DNA from: Elusimicrobiota bacterium
GTDB taxonomy: Bacteria > CG03
Direction of reading: 5' to 3'
Length of the DNA stretch: 5,860 bases
Assembly: GCA_021161625.1 (NCBI GenBank)
Contig: JAGHAG010000148.1
Coordinates: 1 to 5,860 of the forward strand
Below the pieces are notes generated by a model. The model made no database searches, was not told the DNA's origin, and worked only from the letters and a program-made list of their open reading frames with translations. Below, piece after piece: positions 1 to 5,791 of this stretch. Position numbers and translations under genes: made by a program. How positions within the stretch are numbered: the stretch's first letter is position 1; each line of letters starts with the position of its first letter.

Positions 1-110
1 AAAGGTTTTCGGCATTTGGTTTCGGGCCATATAGTCCGATTGCTTCAAATGATACCCCTCAGGGAAGAGCAAAAAATAGGAGGATTGAAATCAGTATTCT
101 GAGAAAATGA
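1..110 (+). CDS. MotB/OmpA-family protein, C-terminal end (5' partial)
   Basis: Reading from base 3, the window opens inside a gene whose last 35 residues include GFGPYSPIASNDTPQGR followed by AKNRRIEI and a stop at 108-110. The 'ASNDTPxGRAKNRRVEI' ending is the signature of the OmpA-like peptidoglycan-binding domain, in the version typical of flagellar-motor MotB and MotB-like stators. Such proteins span the inner membrane with one N-terminal helix, pair with a MotA-like proton channel, and hold peptidoglycan in the periplasm. The helix and the peptidoglycan-contact residues lie outside the window, so MotB cannot be separated from a Pal/OmpA-type protein here. The stop overlaps the next start by 4 bp (ATGA), so it is the upstream member of the TPR/barrel operon. 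Confidence 0.8.
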   Translation, partial: RFSAFGFGPYSPIASNDTPQGRAKNRRIEISILRK

Positions 111-958
111 AAAAATCTGCTTCTTTTCTGTTTCTGTTTGTTTTTTTTAACCTTGCCTTTTCAGAAGAAGATATAAGTGCTCTGTATCAGGAGGCAATAA
201 AATACTATAATGAAAGCAAGTACACAACCGCAATTCAATACTGGAAAAGAATTCTTGAAATTGACCCTCACCAGATTCCCCCTAAAAAACTGATTGAAAT
301 AGCCCGACAAAAAATGCAAAAAGAATTAAAACCCCTGCTTCATAGCTTTACAGGTTTTTATCAGAAGGGCAGATACAAAACCGCTGTTCAGGTTGCTGTA
401 AAAATTCTGGATATGGACCCAGCCAATGAAGAGATAAAGAAAAAGAAAGAAAAACTTGAAAAAGTTATACCCTTTTTTGAAGAGGCAACTGGAAAAGGAA
501 AATTCTGGAAGGTCATAAGAATTGGAATAAACGCCTACCTCAATGACCAGCCTGATGTTGTTCTCGACGCTGTAATTTATGCAAGTCAGATAAATACAGA
601 GCCAAAAAACACTGAGAAAATTCAGAAACTTGTTTCTTTTTTTGAAAAACTCTATCCTGAGGAAAGGGCAAAGATAAAACTTATTGCAGGAATGAACCTG
701 ATAACCCAGCGGCTTCAATCAGCGCTTGACTCAATTTACAAGGCAGATTACACAGGAGCAATTATGGAATGCGACCGTGTTCTTAAAATAGACCCGAATA
801 ACACCCTTGCTCTTATGAGAAAGGGTTCAGCATACTATGCTTTGAAAAAATACAGTCAAGCAGAAAAAAACTGGGAAAAAGTTTTAAAAATAGACCCGAA
901 TAATAGAGAGGTAAAAAAATTCTTAAAAGCCCTCAGACGGGCGAGGAGAAAAAAATGA
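107..958 (+). CDS. Secreted (periplasmic) TPR-repeat protein
   Basis: This 283-residue protein begins with a clear Sec signal peptide: MKK, a Phe/Leu-rich core at about 5-16, and probable cleavage after AFS (residue 19). The mature part is helical, with TPR units at about 23-56 (ending LEIDP), 76-109 (ending LDMDPAN), 201-234 and 235-268 (both ending LKIDPNN). The middle, about 110-200, is helical but not clearly TPR. The C-terminus is strongly basic (RRARRKK). TPRs make protein-protein contacts, so a periplasmic scaffold between the upstream MotB-like protein and the downstream outer-membrane barrel is a reasonable inference; no enzymatic motif is visible. The start overlaps the upstream stop (ATGA) and has no good Shine-Dalgarno at normal spacing, so translation is probably coupled. 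A 17-base identical stretch recurs exactly 102 bases (34 codons, one TPR) apart at 785-801 and 887-903. Confidence 0.88.
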   Translation: MKKSASFLFLFVFFNLAFSEEDISALYQEAIKYYNESKYTTAIQYWKRILEIDPHQIPPKKLIEIARQKMQKELKPLLHSFTGFYQKGRYKTAVQVAVKILDMDPANEEIKKKKEKLEKVIPFFEEATGKGKFWKVIRIGINAYLNDQPDVVLDAVIYASQINTEPKNTEKIQKLVSFFEKLYPEERAKIKLIAGMNLITQRLQSALDSIYKADYTGAIMECDRVLKIDPNNTLALMRKGSAYYALKKYSQAEKNWEKVLKIDPNNREVKKFLKALRRARRKK

Positions 959-2856
959 GCAATTTTAAATTAATACAGGAGCAAAGGAAAAAATTTTTAA
1001 AACTTGTTTTAATTTTTACACTTGCAGGCAAAATTTTTGCTCAAAGTGGTGCACAGATTCAAATTGCGGTTGCAACACCCGACCCTGTTAAGGCAGGTGA
1101 AACTGTAACTTTTCAGATAATATCCATAAATTTGGAAAGCAAAACATGGAAAAAAGGAGAAATTTCTGCAAGGGTGGAAGTGTTTGATGAAAATGGAAAA
1201 TATCTTAAAAAGACATCGGAAAATTTTATTGAATCTGATGTTGTATCCGGGGGAACCGCTCTTTTTCTGATTGAAATGCAAATTCCACAAACTTATCTCG
1301 GGAGATATCAGTTTAGAGTAATTCTCTCAAAAAAAGCTCAAACTCTTCTTGTAAGCGAATTTTTCTCTTTTAATGTCCGTGCTTCAGCTTTGAAGAAAAA
1401 AGAAAAAAAGTATTATTTAAGCGGCAATGCGTATCTTTCCTACAAATTTAGCCAGAAACTTTCAAACCAGGGGTCTTTTTCCGCAAATCTCTTAAGCAGA
1501 TTTGCAAAAAAAACATTTCTGTTTAACCTGAATTCTTATTCAACAAGCGATGACCCTATTGATATTGACAATGTGCTTTTTTCTGCTATTTCTGAAAACT
1601 GGAAGGTATCTCTTGGAGATGTGATGCCTGATTTTTCTTATCTCTCCATTTACTCGCAAACAGGTCGGGGAATTTCCTTTAAAGAAATTCTAAACCCGGT
1701 TGAAATTTCTCTGTGCCATATAAGAATTCAAAATGCTGCTGAAGGTTCTCAAACCGAAAACGGTGCTTTTTCAAGATACACACTTGGAACAGACATACTC
1801 ATAAAACCTTTCCGCTCTTTGCATTTTGGCTTTTCAGGTATTTTAAATTATGACAAAGAAAACTCCATCCAGACCCGTGGTCCATCCCTTGACCTTTATA
1901 AAAATTCTGTTCTAACTGGAAGGGCAACTCTTGAATTCAGTAAGTCAAATTTTGTTCTGGAATTTGCACACGGGGACAAAGAGATTGAAGATGTCTATGG
2001 TGTGAAAACTTCTTCAAGTGGCACAGGTATTTTCTTTAAGGGAAATTTTTCTGCAAAAATTTTTGATTTAACTGCTGAATTCAGTAAAATTGAAGAAGGT
2101 TTTTTAAACTTTGCCGCGCCAGGTATTTATCCTGATCGTCTTGGATGGAAAGCATCATCCAATATTTACCCTGCCCGTTTTTTAAGGTTCAGTTTAAGCA
2201 ATCAGTATTACCATGACAATCTTGAAAAAAAAGAAAATGTCCTAACCACAAACCAAAACATTTTACAGGCAGGAATTTATCTTATGCCAGGAAAACTTCC
2301 AACTCTTTCTTCTTCTTTCAGCAAAAATAAGGTCTGGGGAGATGATAAATCTATTCTTGAAAACGAAACAACATCCATATTTTATGGTATAACCTATTAC
2401 ATAGGTGGTCATTCAATTGCAATAAATTCTTCTGTTTCACAATTCAGGAATTTTGCCTCAACCACAACTTCAAGCGACCTTGATACAAACAGCATTGCTT
2501 TTAATTATTCAGGAAGAATTTTTCCCTGGATGAGTTTTGATTGCGGTTTTTCTAACAATGTAACAAAAAATTTTTCTGACAATTCCAAGGACAAAAACAT
2601 TTGCATATCTGCAAGTTCCAATATAACACTTTCCAGAAGAACTTCCCTTTTTATTTATGGCTCAAATTCAAAAAGGGATTATCCTGCAAACAACACAAAA
2701 ACAACAACGACAAATCTGTCCGTTGAGTTCAACTGGAAACTCAAAGAATTTCTTACATCTACTTTTGGTTATACCTTTGATAAAAATGATGAACTCGATG
2801 ACTCAAACGATTATACATCAATGGGTGGAATTCTGCGGCTCAATTTAAGGTTCTGA
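955..2856 (+). CDS. Outer-membrane beta-barrel protein with N-terminal Ig-like domain
   Basis: This 633-residue protein has a basic N-terminus (RKKFLK), a hydrophobic segment at about 17-28, and probable signal cleavage after KIFA (residue 29). Residues about 33-143 look like an Ig/beta-sandwich domain: VATPDPVKAGETVTF, then a GRYQFRVIL strand. From about 153 to the end the sequence alternates polar and hydrophobic residues in many short strands with Asn/Ser/Asp-rich loops, and finishes GGILRLNLRF. A C-terminal Phe on such a strand is the classical BAM recognition signal, so a transmembrane barrel is likely. The first strands contain LGDVMPDFSYL and GRGISF (about 220-242), a pattern that vaguely recalls large usher-like barrels. 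I do not recognise the family. A GAGGAG Shine-Dalgarno at 943-948 sits 6 bases before the ATG, which overlaps the TPR gene stop (ATGA). The role is unknown; a port or anchor for the MotB/TPR partners is inference. Confidence 0.85.
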   Translation: MSNFKLIQEQRKKFLKLVLIFTLAGKIFAQSGAQIQIAVATPDPVKAGETVTFQIISINLESKTWKKGEISARVEVFDENGKYLKKTSENFIESDVVSGGTALFLIEMQIPQTYLGRYQFRVILSKKAQTLLVSEFFSFNVRASALKKKEKKYYLSGNAYLSYKFSQKLSNQGSFSANLLSRFAKKTFLFNLNSYSTSDDPIDIDNVLFSAISENWKVSLGDVMPDFSYLSIYSQTGRGISFKEILNPVEISLCHIRIQNAAEGSQTENGAFSRYTLGTDILIKPFRSLHFGFSGILNYDKENSIQTRGPSLDLYKNSVLTGRATLEFSKSNFVLEFAHGDKEIEDVYGVKTSSSGTGIFFKGNFSAKIFDLTAEFSKIEEGFLNFAAPGIYPDRLGWKASSNIYPARFLRFSLSNQYYHDNLEKKENVLTTNQNILQAGIYLMPGKLPTLSSSFSKNKVWGDDKSILENETTSIFYGITYYIGGHSIAINSSVSQFRNFASTTTSSDLDTNSIAFNYSGRIFPWMSFDCGFSNNVTKNFSDNSKDKNICISASSNITLSRRTSLFIYGSNSKRDYPANNTKTTTTNLSVEFNWKLKEFLTSTFGYTFDKNDELDDSNDYTSMGGILRLNLRF

Positions 2857-3497
2857 TGAAGAGAAAACTAATTTTTGAGGTTGAAACTGCAACAAAGTTC
2901 AGAAACAGGTTTCTAAAGGCAATTGATGAAAAAAAATGTTTCTTGATAACAAAGGATTTCAGGGCAAGAGTGATTTTAATTCCTGTCTCTGAGTTTGAAG
3001 ATATTTATTCTGATAAAAAAGTTTCTCTTATTCTACTTGGGGCAAAAAAATGCAGCGAAAAAACAGCCAAAAAAACCATTACAGAAATTAACAAGGCCAA
3101 ATTTTTCTCAAAAGTTGTATTTGTTTATGGATACCTGACAAAAAAATACATAAACTTTTTTAATGTGCCTGATTTAAGAATTATTTTAAATAAAAAGGGA
3201 TATCTTCCCATAATAACCTCTCTTAAACTCGGCATCACATCCCTTTCTGAAAAAGACCAATTTGCAATTTTTTCTTTTCTTTCTAAACCTGTTTCATCAA
3301 AAGTTTTTTATAAAATTGCAAAAAAAATTTCATCTGTTAAAGAGGGCATTGTTATTCCTCTCAAAAATCAAAAACCCACTCATCCTGTTGCCATCAGTAA
3401 AAAATTTTTCAGAAAAATCATCTCTTTAAGAAAAGAGCTTGGAATTCCCTATCTGATACGAAAATTCAAAAAAGACATTCACTATATTGCTATATAA
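2856..3497 (+). CDS. Degenerate MobA/MocA-like nucleotidyltransferase fold with Phd/YefM-like N-terminus
   Basis: This protein has 213 residues, no signal peptide and a high Lys content, so it is cytoplasmic. Residues about 8-50 follow the Phd/YefM antitoxin pattern: FRNRF, then FLITKDFRARVILIPVSEFE, comparable to 'R..L......vIt+.g+pvAvLvP.eEye'. Residues about 56-213 follow the MobA/MocA-like NTP-transferase pattern in order: a beta1 strand and loop VSLILLGAKKCSEK; SKVVFVYGY; ILNKKGYLPIITSLKLGI (family N..w..G...SL..Gl); FSFLSKPVSSKVF (family LgDqPlvs); IVIPLKNQKPTHPVAIS (family ivvP...g..GhPv.is); and LGIPYLIRKF (family G.r.ll+..). The catalytic features are missing: the nucleotide-binding LAAGxSxRMGxxK loop is unrecognisable, and the metal-binding Asp of GDQP is absent (SKP). 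It is probably a pseudoenzyme with a binding or regulatory role. TTAAGG precedes the ATG, which overlaps the barrel stop by one base (TGATG). Both assignments come from pattern reading and are tentative; the reading frame itself is secure. Confidence 0.72.
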   Translation: MKRKLIFEVETATKFRNRFLKAIDEKKCFLITKDFRARVILIPVSEFEDIYSDKKVSLILLGAKKCSEKTAKKTITEINKAKFFSKVVFVYGYLTKKYINFFNVPDLRIILNKKGYLPIITSLKLGITSLSEKDQFAIFSFLSKPVSSKVFYKIAKKISSVKEGIVIPLKNQKPTHPVAISKKFFRKIISLRKELGIPYLIRKFKKDIHYIAI

Positions 3498-3517
3498 TTC
3501 CACAGTGTCACAGTAGA

Positions 3518-3573
3518 GACAGAAGTCGGAAGTCAGATGTCGGGGGTCGGAAGTCAGAGGTCGGAAGTCGGAA
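3518..3573. repeat. Degenerate 7-bp tandem repeat tract A (GTCGGAA-type)
   Basis: Seven units lie in perfect phase from 3525 to 3573, with consensus GTCGGAA and variants GTCAGAT, GTCGGGG and GTCAGAG; a weaker unit (GACAGAA) precedes them at 3518. Every strong unit keeps GTC at positions 1-3 and G at position 5 while the rest varies. A 7-bp period cannot keep a reading frame, so this is not coding. It resembles the short tandem heptamers (STRR) described in cyanobacteria and seen in many environmental genomes. Confidence 0.85.
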
Positions 3574-3575
3574 AA

Positions 3576-3620
3576 TCCCCCTTTGCATTCCCCCCTTTTC
3601 AAAAGGGGGGAATAGGGGGG
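3576..3620. repeat. C6/G6 interspersed palindrome
   Basis: A perfect 13-bp inverted repeat (3587-3599 with 3601-3613, core CCCCCCTTTT / AAAAGGGGGG, one-base centre) is flanked by a second pair, CCCCC at 3577-3581 and GGGGGG at 3615-3620. The two pairs are separated by a TTTGC / A asymmetry, giving a bulged hairpin. From memory this is a widely scattered interspersed element, often mistranslated as a small 'PPFEKGG' peptide. No T-run follows on the plus strand, so it is not a canonical terminator for the upstream operon, although a hairpin this stable could stall transcription or protect the mRNA 3' end. Confidence 0.8.
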
Positions 3621-3629
3621 TATAAAAAT

Positions 3630-3657
3630 AAAAATGAAAAATGACAGATGAAAAGTG
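3630..3657. repeat. Degenerate 7-bp tandem repeat tract B (AAAAATG-type)
   Basis: Four in-phase heptamers read AAAAATG, AAAAATG, ACAGATG and AAAAGTG. A at positions 1 and 3 and G at position 7 are constant. The tract is short and A-rich, so it is less certain than tracts A and C, but it shows the same period right beside them. Confidence 0.5.
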
Positions 3658-3681
3658 AAGCAAAATTAGGAGATTAGGAAA

Positions 3682-3830
3682 GATCGCGACCCGACGAAGT
3701 CGGAGGAGCATATTTCTATCCACTACCCTCTATCCACTTTCCTCTATCCTCTATCCTCTTTCCACTGTCCACTATTCGCTATTCCCTCATTCCTCGTTAC
3801 TCATTACTCGTCCCTCATCTGTTCGCGATC
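3682..3830. repeat. Inverted repeat GATCGCGA / TCGCGATC bracketing the heptamer tract C
   Basis: GATCGCGA at 3682-3689 and its exact reverse complement TCGCGATC at 3823-3830 enclose 133 bases made of a small perfect hairpin (CCGAC-GAA-GTCGG, 3691-3703) and the CT-rich tract C. Both ends contain the palindrome TCGCGA, which stands out in this AT-rich context. No open reading frame or target-site duplication is visible. It could be a non-autonomous repeat unit, but an 8-bp match can also arise by chance. Confidence 0.4.
3715..3819. repeat. Degenerate 7-bp tandem repeat tract C (NCTATCC-type, 15 units)
   Basis: Fifteen heptamers run in unbroken phase. All fifteen keep C at position 2 and T at position 3, while the rest drifts along the tract: TCTATCC and ACTTTCC types at the left, ACTATTC and GCTATTC in the middle, and CCTCATT and ACTCGTC types at the right. 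The strand is almost purely pyrimidine at the left. A non-triplet period and no conserved frame rule out coding. There are no spacers, so it is not a CRISPR array. Confidence 0.88.
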
Positions 3831-3854
3831 ATTATAAACAAATACACGGGATTA

Positions 3855-3882
3855 TTGACAAAAATTTTGCAATTAATATAAT
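3855..3882 (+). promoter_or_regulatory. Sigma-70-type promoter for the M23 peptidase-bactofilin operon
   Basis: A consensus -35 TTGACA (3855-3860) and a consensus -10 TATAAT (3877-3882) are separated by 16 bp. Transcription would start near 3889, leaving a leader of only about 12 bases before the ATG at 3901. No Shine-Dalgarno is present in that leader. A second TATAAT lies at 3889-3894, which with TTGCAA (3867-3872, 16-bp spacing) would start transcription at or about the ATG itself. Confidence 0.75.
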
Positions 3883-3900
3883 AATTTCTATAATTGTAAA

Positions 3901-4818
3901 ATGAAAAAAACGCGGATTAAAGTTTCAAAAAAAAGAATTACGTTTATGCTTCTCCCTCATGGGGGCAGGAGAAGTTATCAGATAACTCTTTCCTATTCTT
4001 TTATATTTGCTTTATTTTTAATCTGGTCTGCTTTAACTGGTGTGGGGCTTTACTATATGTCGCAAAGAATTGAAAATGCTCAACTAAAAGATGCCAATAA
4101 AAAACTCAAACAAAAAATTACTCATTTTTCAAAAAAACTTGAAAATGCTCTTGACCTTGTCAGAGAAACACAGGATTTAAATATCCGATTAAAGGGGTTG
4201 CTTGCGCTTCAGTCAAAAAAGAAAGTAATTGAATATTCTGCAATGGGTGGACCTTCTGAATTGAAAGATTTTAAAATATCAGAACTTTTAAAACCTGAGT
4301 TTGATAATTCCGAGGAACTTTTTGATGCAAATTTCAGAGAACTTCTTACATCTGCATGGCAAACAAAAACAAGTTTTAAAGAAATTTCTGAATATCTTAA
4401 TTACAAAAGAAATCTTGCACGATATACTCCTGCAATCTGGCCTGTTTACGGCAGAATAACAAGTGGCTTTGGTTTAAGGATAAATCCTGTAACTCACAGA
4501 CCTGAGTTTCACCATGCCTTTGATATTGCAAATCTAAAAGGCACTCCTATCCGTGCAACTGCTGATGGAAAAGTTATTTTTGCAGGATGGGGAGGAAAAC
4601 TTGGCAAAACCGTTGTCATTGCGCATAATCTTGGATATACAACATATTACGGACACTGCGATGAGGTTTTTGTAAAACCCGGTGAAAAAGTAATAAGGGG
4701 GCAGATTATTGCTTCTGTTGGGATGACAGGCAGAACAACAGGTCCCCATGTCCACTATGAAATTCACAGATACGGCAAGCCTCTTAATCCAAAATTTTTT
4801 ATGAGCGGAGGTTTTTAA
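3901..4818 (+). CDS. Membrane-anchored M23 (LytM/lysostaphin-type) peptidoglycan endopeptidase
   Basis: This 305-residue protein has a short basic cytoplasmic N-terminus (1-28), one transmembrane helix at about 29-52, a coiled coil at about 55-101, a linker, and a C-terminal M23 domain from about 178. The zinc and catalytic residues of the LytM family are all visible: H204 and D208 in FHHAFDIA (H-x-A-x-D, with Ala where Gly is usual), H252 in YYGHCD, and H283 and H285 in GPHVHYEI. The protein should be an active zinc endopeptidase cutting peptide cross-links in the periplasm, held to the inner membrane. The coiled coil plus M23 layout matches peptidases paired with bactofilins in cell-shape control (for example Helicobacter Csd1 with CcmA). 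It is first in its operon behind a consensus promoter and lacks a Shine-Dalgarno. Its stop overlaps the bactofilin start (TAATG). Confidence 0.95.
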   Translation: MKKTRIKVSKKRITFMLLPHGGRRSYQITLSYSFIFALFLIWSALTGVGLYYMSQRIENAQLKDANKKLKQKITHFSKKLENALDLVRETQDLNIRLKGLLALQSKKKVIEYSAMGGPSELKDFKISELLKPEFDNSEELFDANFRELLTSAWQTKTSFKEISEYLNYKRNLARYTPAIWPVYGRITSGFGLRINPVTHRPEFHHAFDIANLKGTPIRATADGKVIFAGWGGKLGKTVVIAHNLGYTTYYGHCDEVFVKPGEKVIRGQIIASVGMTGRTTGPHVHYEIHRYGKPLNPKFFMSGGF

Positions 4819-5215
4819 TGTTTGGTTCAAAAAAAGTAGAGAAGAAAATAGGGAAAATTGAAACTGTAATCGGTCATGAAAGTGTTATAAACGGCAAGGT
4901 TTCTACAAAAGGTTCTTTAAAGGTTGATGGCATTATAAACGGTGGTATTAGCAGGCAGATTCTGTAATAATAGGTGAAAACGGAAAAGTCATTGGTGATA
5001 TAAATGCACAGAGCGTTCTTATAAGCGGAGAGGTTTCAGGAAACATTCACGCATACATCTCTGTAGAACTTATGGAAGATGCAAAGGTTGCAGGAGATAT
5101 AAAAACTTCACAGATTTCAATAAATGAGGGGGCTTTCTTTCAGGGGAATGTTACAATGGAAAGGTCCCATCTTGAAGAAGCCGAAGTTAAAGAATCCCTT
5201 AAACCTTCAAAATAA
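4818..5215 (+). pseudogene. Bactofilin, interrupted by a one-base frameshift
   Basis: From the ATG at 4818 the sequence reads as a bactofilin: MFGSKKVEKKIGKIETVIG, then NGKVSTKGSLKVDGIING. After about residue 45 it runs into a TAA at 4965-4967. From 4955 in the -1 frame the family sequence resumes as DSVIIGENGKVIGDINAQS and continues through VSGNIHA, KVAGDIKT and FFQGNVTM to a stop at 5213-5215. Restoring one base gives about 132 residues, normal for this family of polymerising beta-helix cytoskeletal proteins. A strong GGAGG (4807-4811) lies 6 bases before the ATG. The second half has no usable start (a TAG at 4949-4951 closes its frame upstream, and its first ATG is far inside). Bactofilins recruit M23 peptidases to shape the wall, which fits the neighbour. 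The break is either a true recent mutation or a sequencing/assembly error; I favour error or very recent loss because the downstream frame is undecayed. Confidence 0.88.
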
Positions 5216-5776
5216 AATTACTTTTGCAATTTCTTCTCTTACAGAGGAATTTTCCACAAAATCAAAAATTTTCTTTAATTGTTTTTTCTCATTTAATTCC
5301 TTGAGAGACCTCACCGCCCTTATCCTTACATCCGTTCTTTCGCCTTTGTCCATAACAATATCCATAAGCAGAGCCACAAGGTTTTTATCCTTAATATAGC
5401 CTGCAATATCAACACACCAGTATTTAAATTTCCAGTAAAGTGGATTTTCTTTTTCCCTGCTCCATTTTCCCACACCTGTTATTGCTTCGCACAAAAAGAA
5501 AACTGAATTTTCCTTCTGGTCAATAATGAATATGGCTTCTTTCATTGTGCCAATGCCAAACTCATCCATTGTTCGGGATGTCATTGCTTTTTTAAAAACC
5601 CTTTCAAGAGTTGAATTGATTTTGTCTTTAAGTTTTGGTGGAATTTTTTTTCTCAAATTTTCTATCTGTGTGATATTAAAGCGTTTTAAAGGCTCTCTTC
5701 GGACAGGAACTTTTTCTGGCGGGACACACGATAAAATTCCCAGAATAAAAAAAAACCAAATTTGCTTTTTGCTCAT
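5207..5776 (-). CDS. Lipoprotein with HEAT-like helical repeats
   Basis: I chose the ATG at 5774-5776 because it gives a compact 189-residue lipoprotein: MSKK, a hydrophobic stretch, and the lipobox ILSC with the lipidated Cys at residue 17, followed by a Pro-rich linker (VPPEKVPV). The upstream in-frame ATGs (5789-5791 and 5843-5845) would add an unlikely aromatic-rich extension. Residues about 30-70 are charged and helical. Residues about 115-189 look like HEAT repeats: YWCVDIAGYI, then VRIRAVRSLKEL and VREEIAKVIL, the usual V-R-x-x-A helix B pattern. The likely location is the outer or inner membrane, periplasmic face, as a protein-interaction scaffold; no enzyme motif is seen. No Shine-Dalgarno precedes any of the starts. 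The gene is convergent with the bactofilin and their 3' ends overlap by 9 bp. The specific function is unknown. Confidence 0.82.
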   Translation of the reverse strand: MSKKQIWFFFILGILSCVPPEKVPVRREPLKRFNITQIENLRKKIPPKLKDKINSTLERVFKKAMTSRTMDEFGIGTMKEAIFIIDQKENSVFFLCEAITGVGKWSREKENPLYWKFKYWCVDIAGYIKDKNLVALLMDIVMDKGERTDVRIRAVRSLKELNEKKQLKKIFDFVENSSVREEIAKVILF

Positions 5777-5791
5777 TTTCTTGCTAATCAT

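Noticed and set aside
78..83. AGGAGG as a Shine-Dalgarno for the TPR gene
   Set aside because: It is 23 bases from the ATG, too far, and it encodes the conserved Arg-Arg of the NRRIEI motif of the upstream protein.
3590..3620. The G/C palindrome as a Rho-independent terminator
   Set aside because: No T-run follows the hairpin on the plus strand; the sequence after it is another G-run and then A/T-rich DNA.
3508..3723. A 71-codon minus-strand open frame containing PPFEKGG
   Set aside because: It is made entirely of the heptamer tract A and the C6/G6 palindrome read in translation. The 7-bp period and lack of a Shine-Dalgarno or codon bias show it is a repeat artefact, not a gene.
3518..3819. 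CRISPR array
   Set aside because: The 7-bp units are contiguous, with no unique spacers of 25-40 bp and no repeat of CRISPR length.
4534..4830. Minus-strand open frame opposite the M23 domain
   Set aside because: It is a shadow of a well-conserved M23 catalytic domain with all active-site residues on the plus strand.
4947..4967. Programmed -1 frameshift in the bactofilin gene
   Set aside because: There is no X-XXY-YYZ slippery heptamer in the short overlap of the two frames and no evident downstream pseudoknot; a simple one-base deletion is a better explanation.
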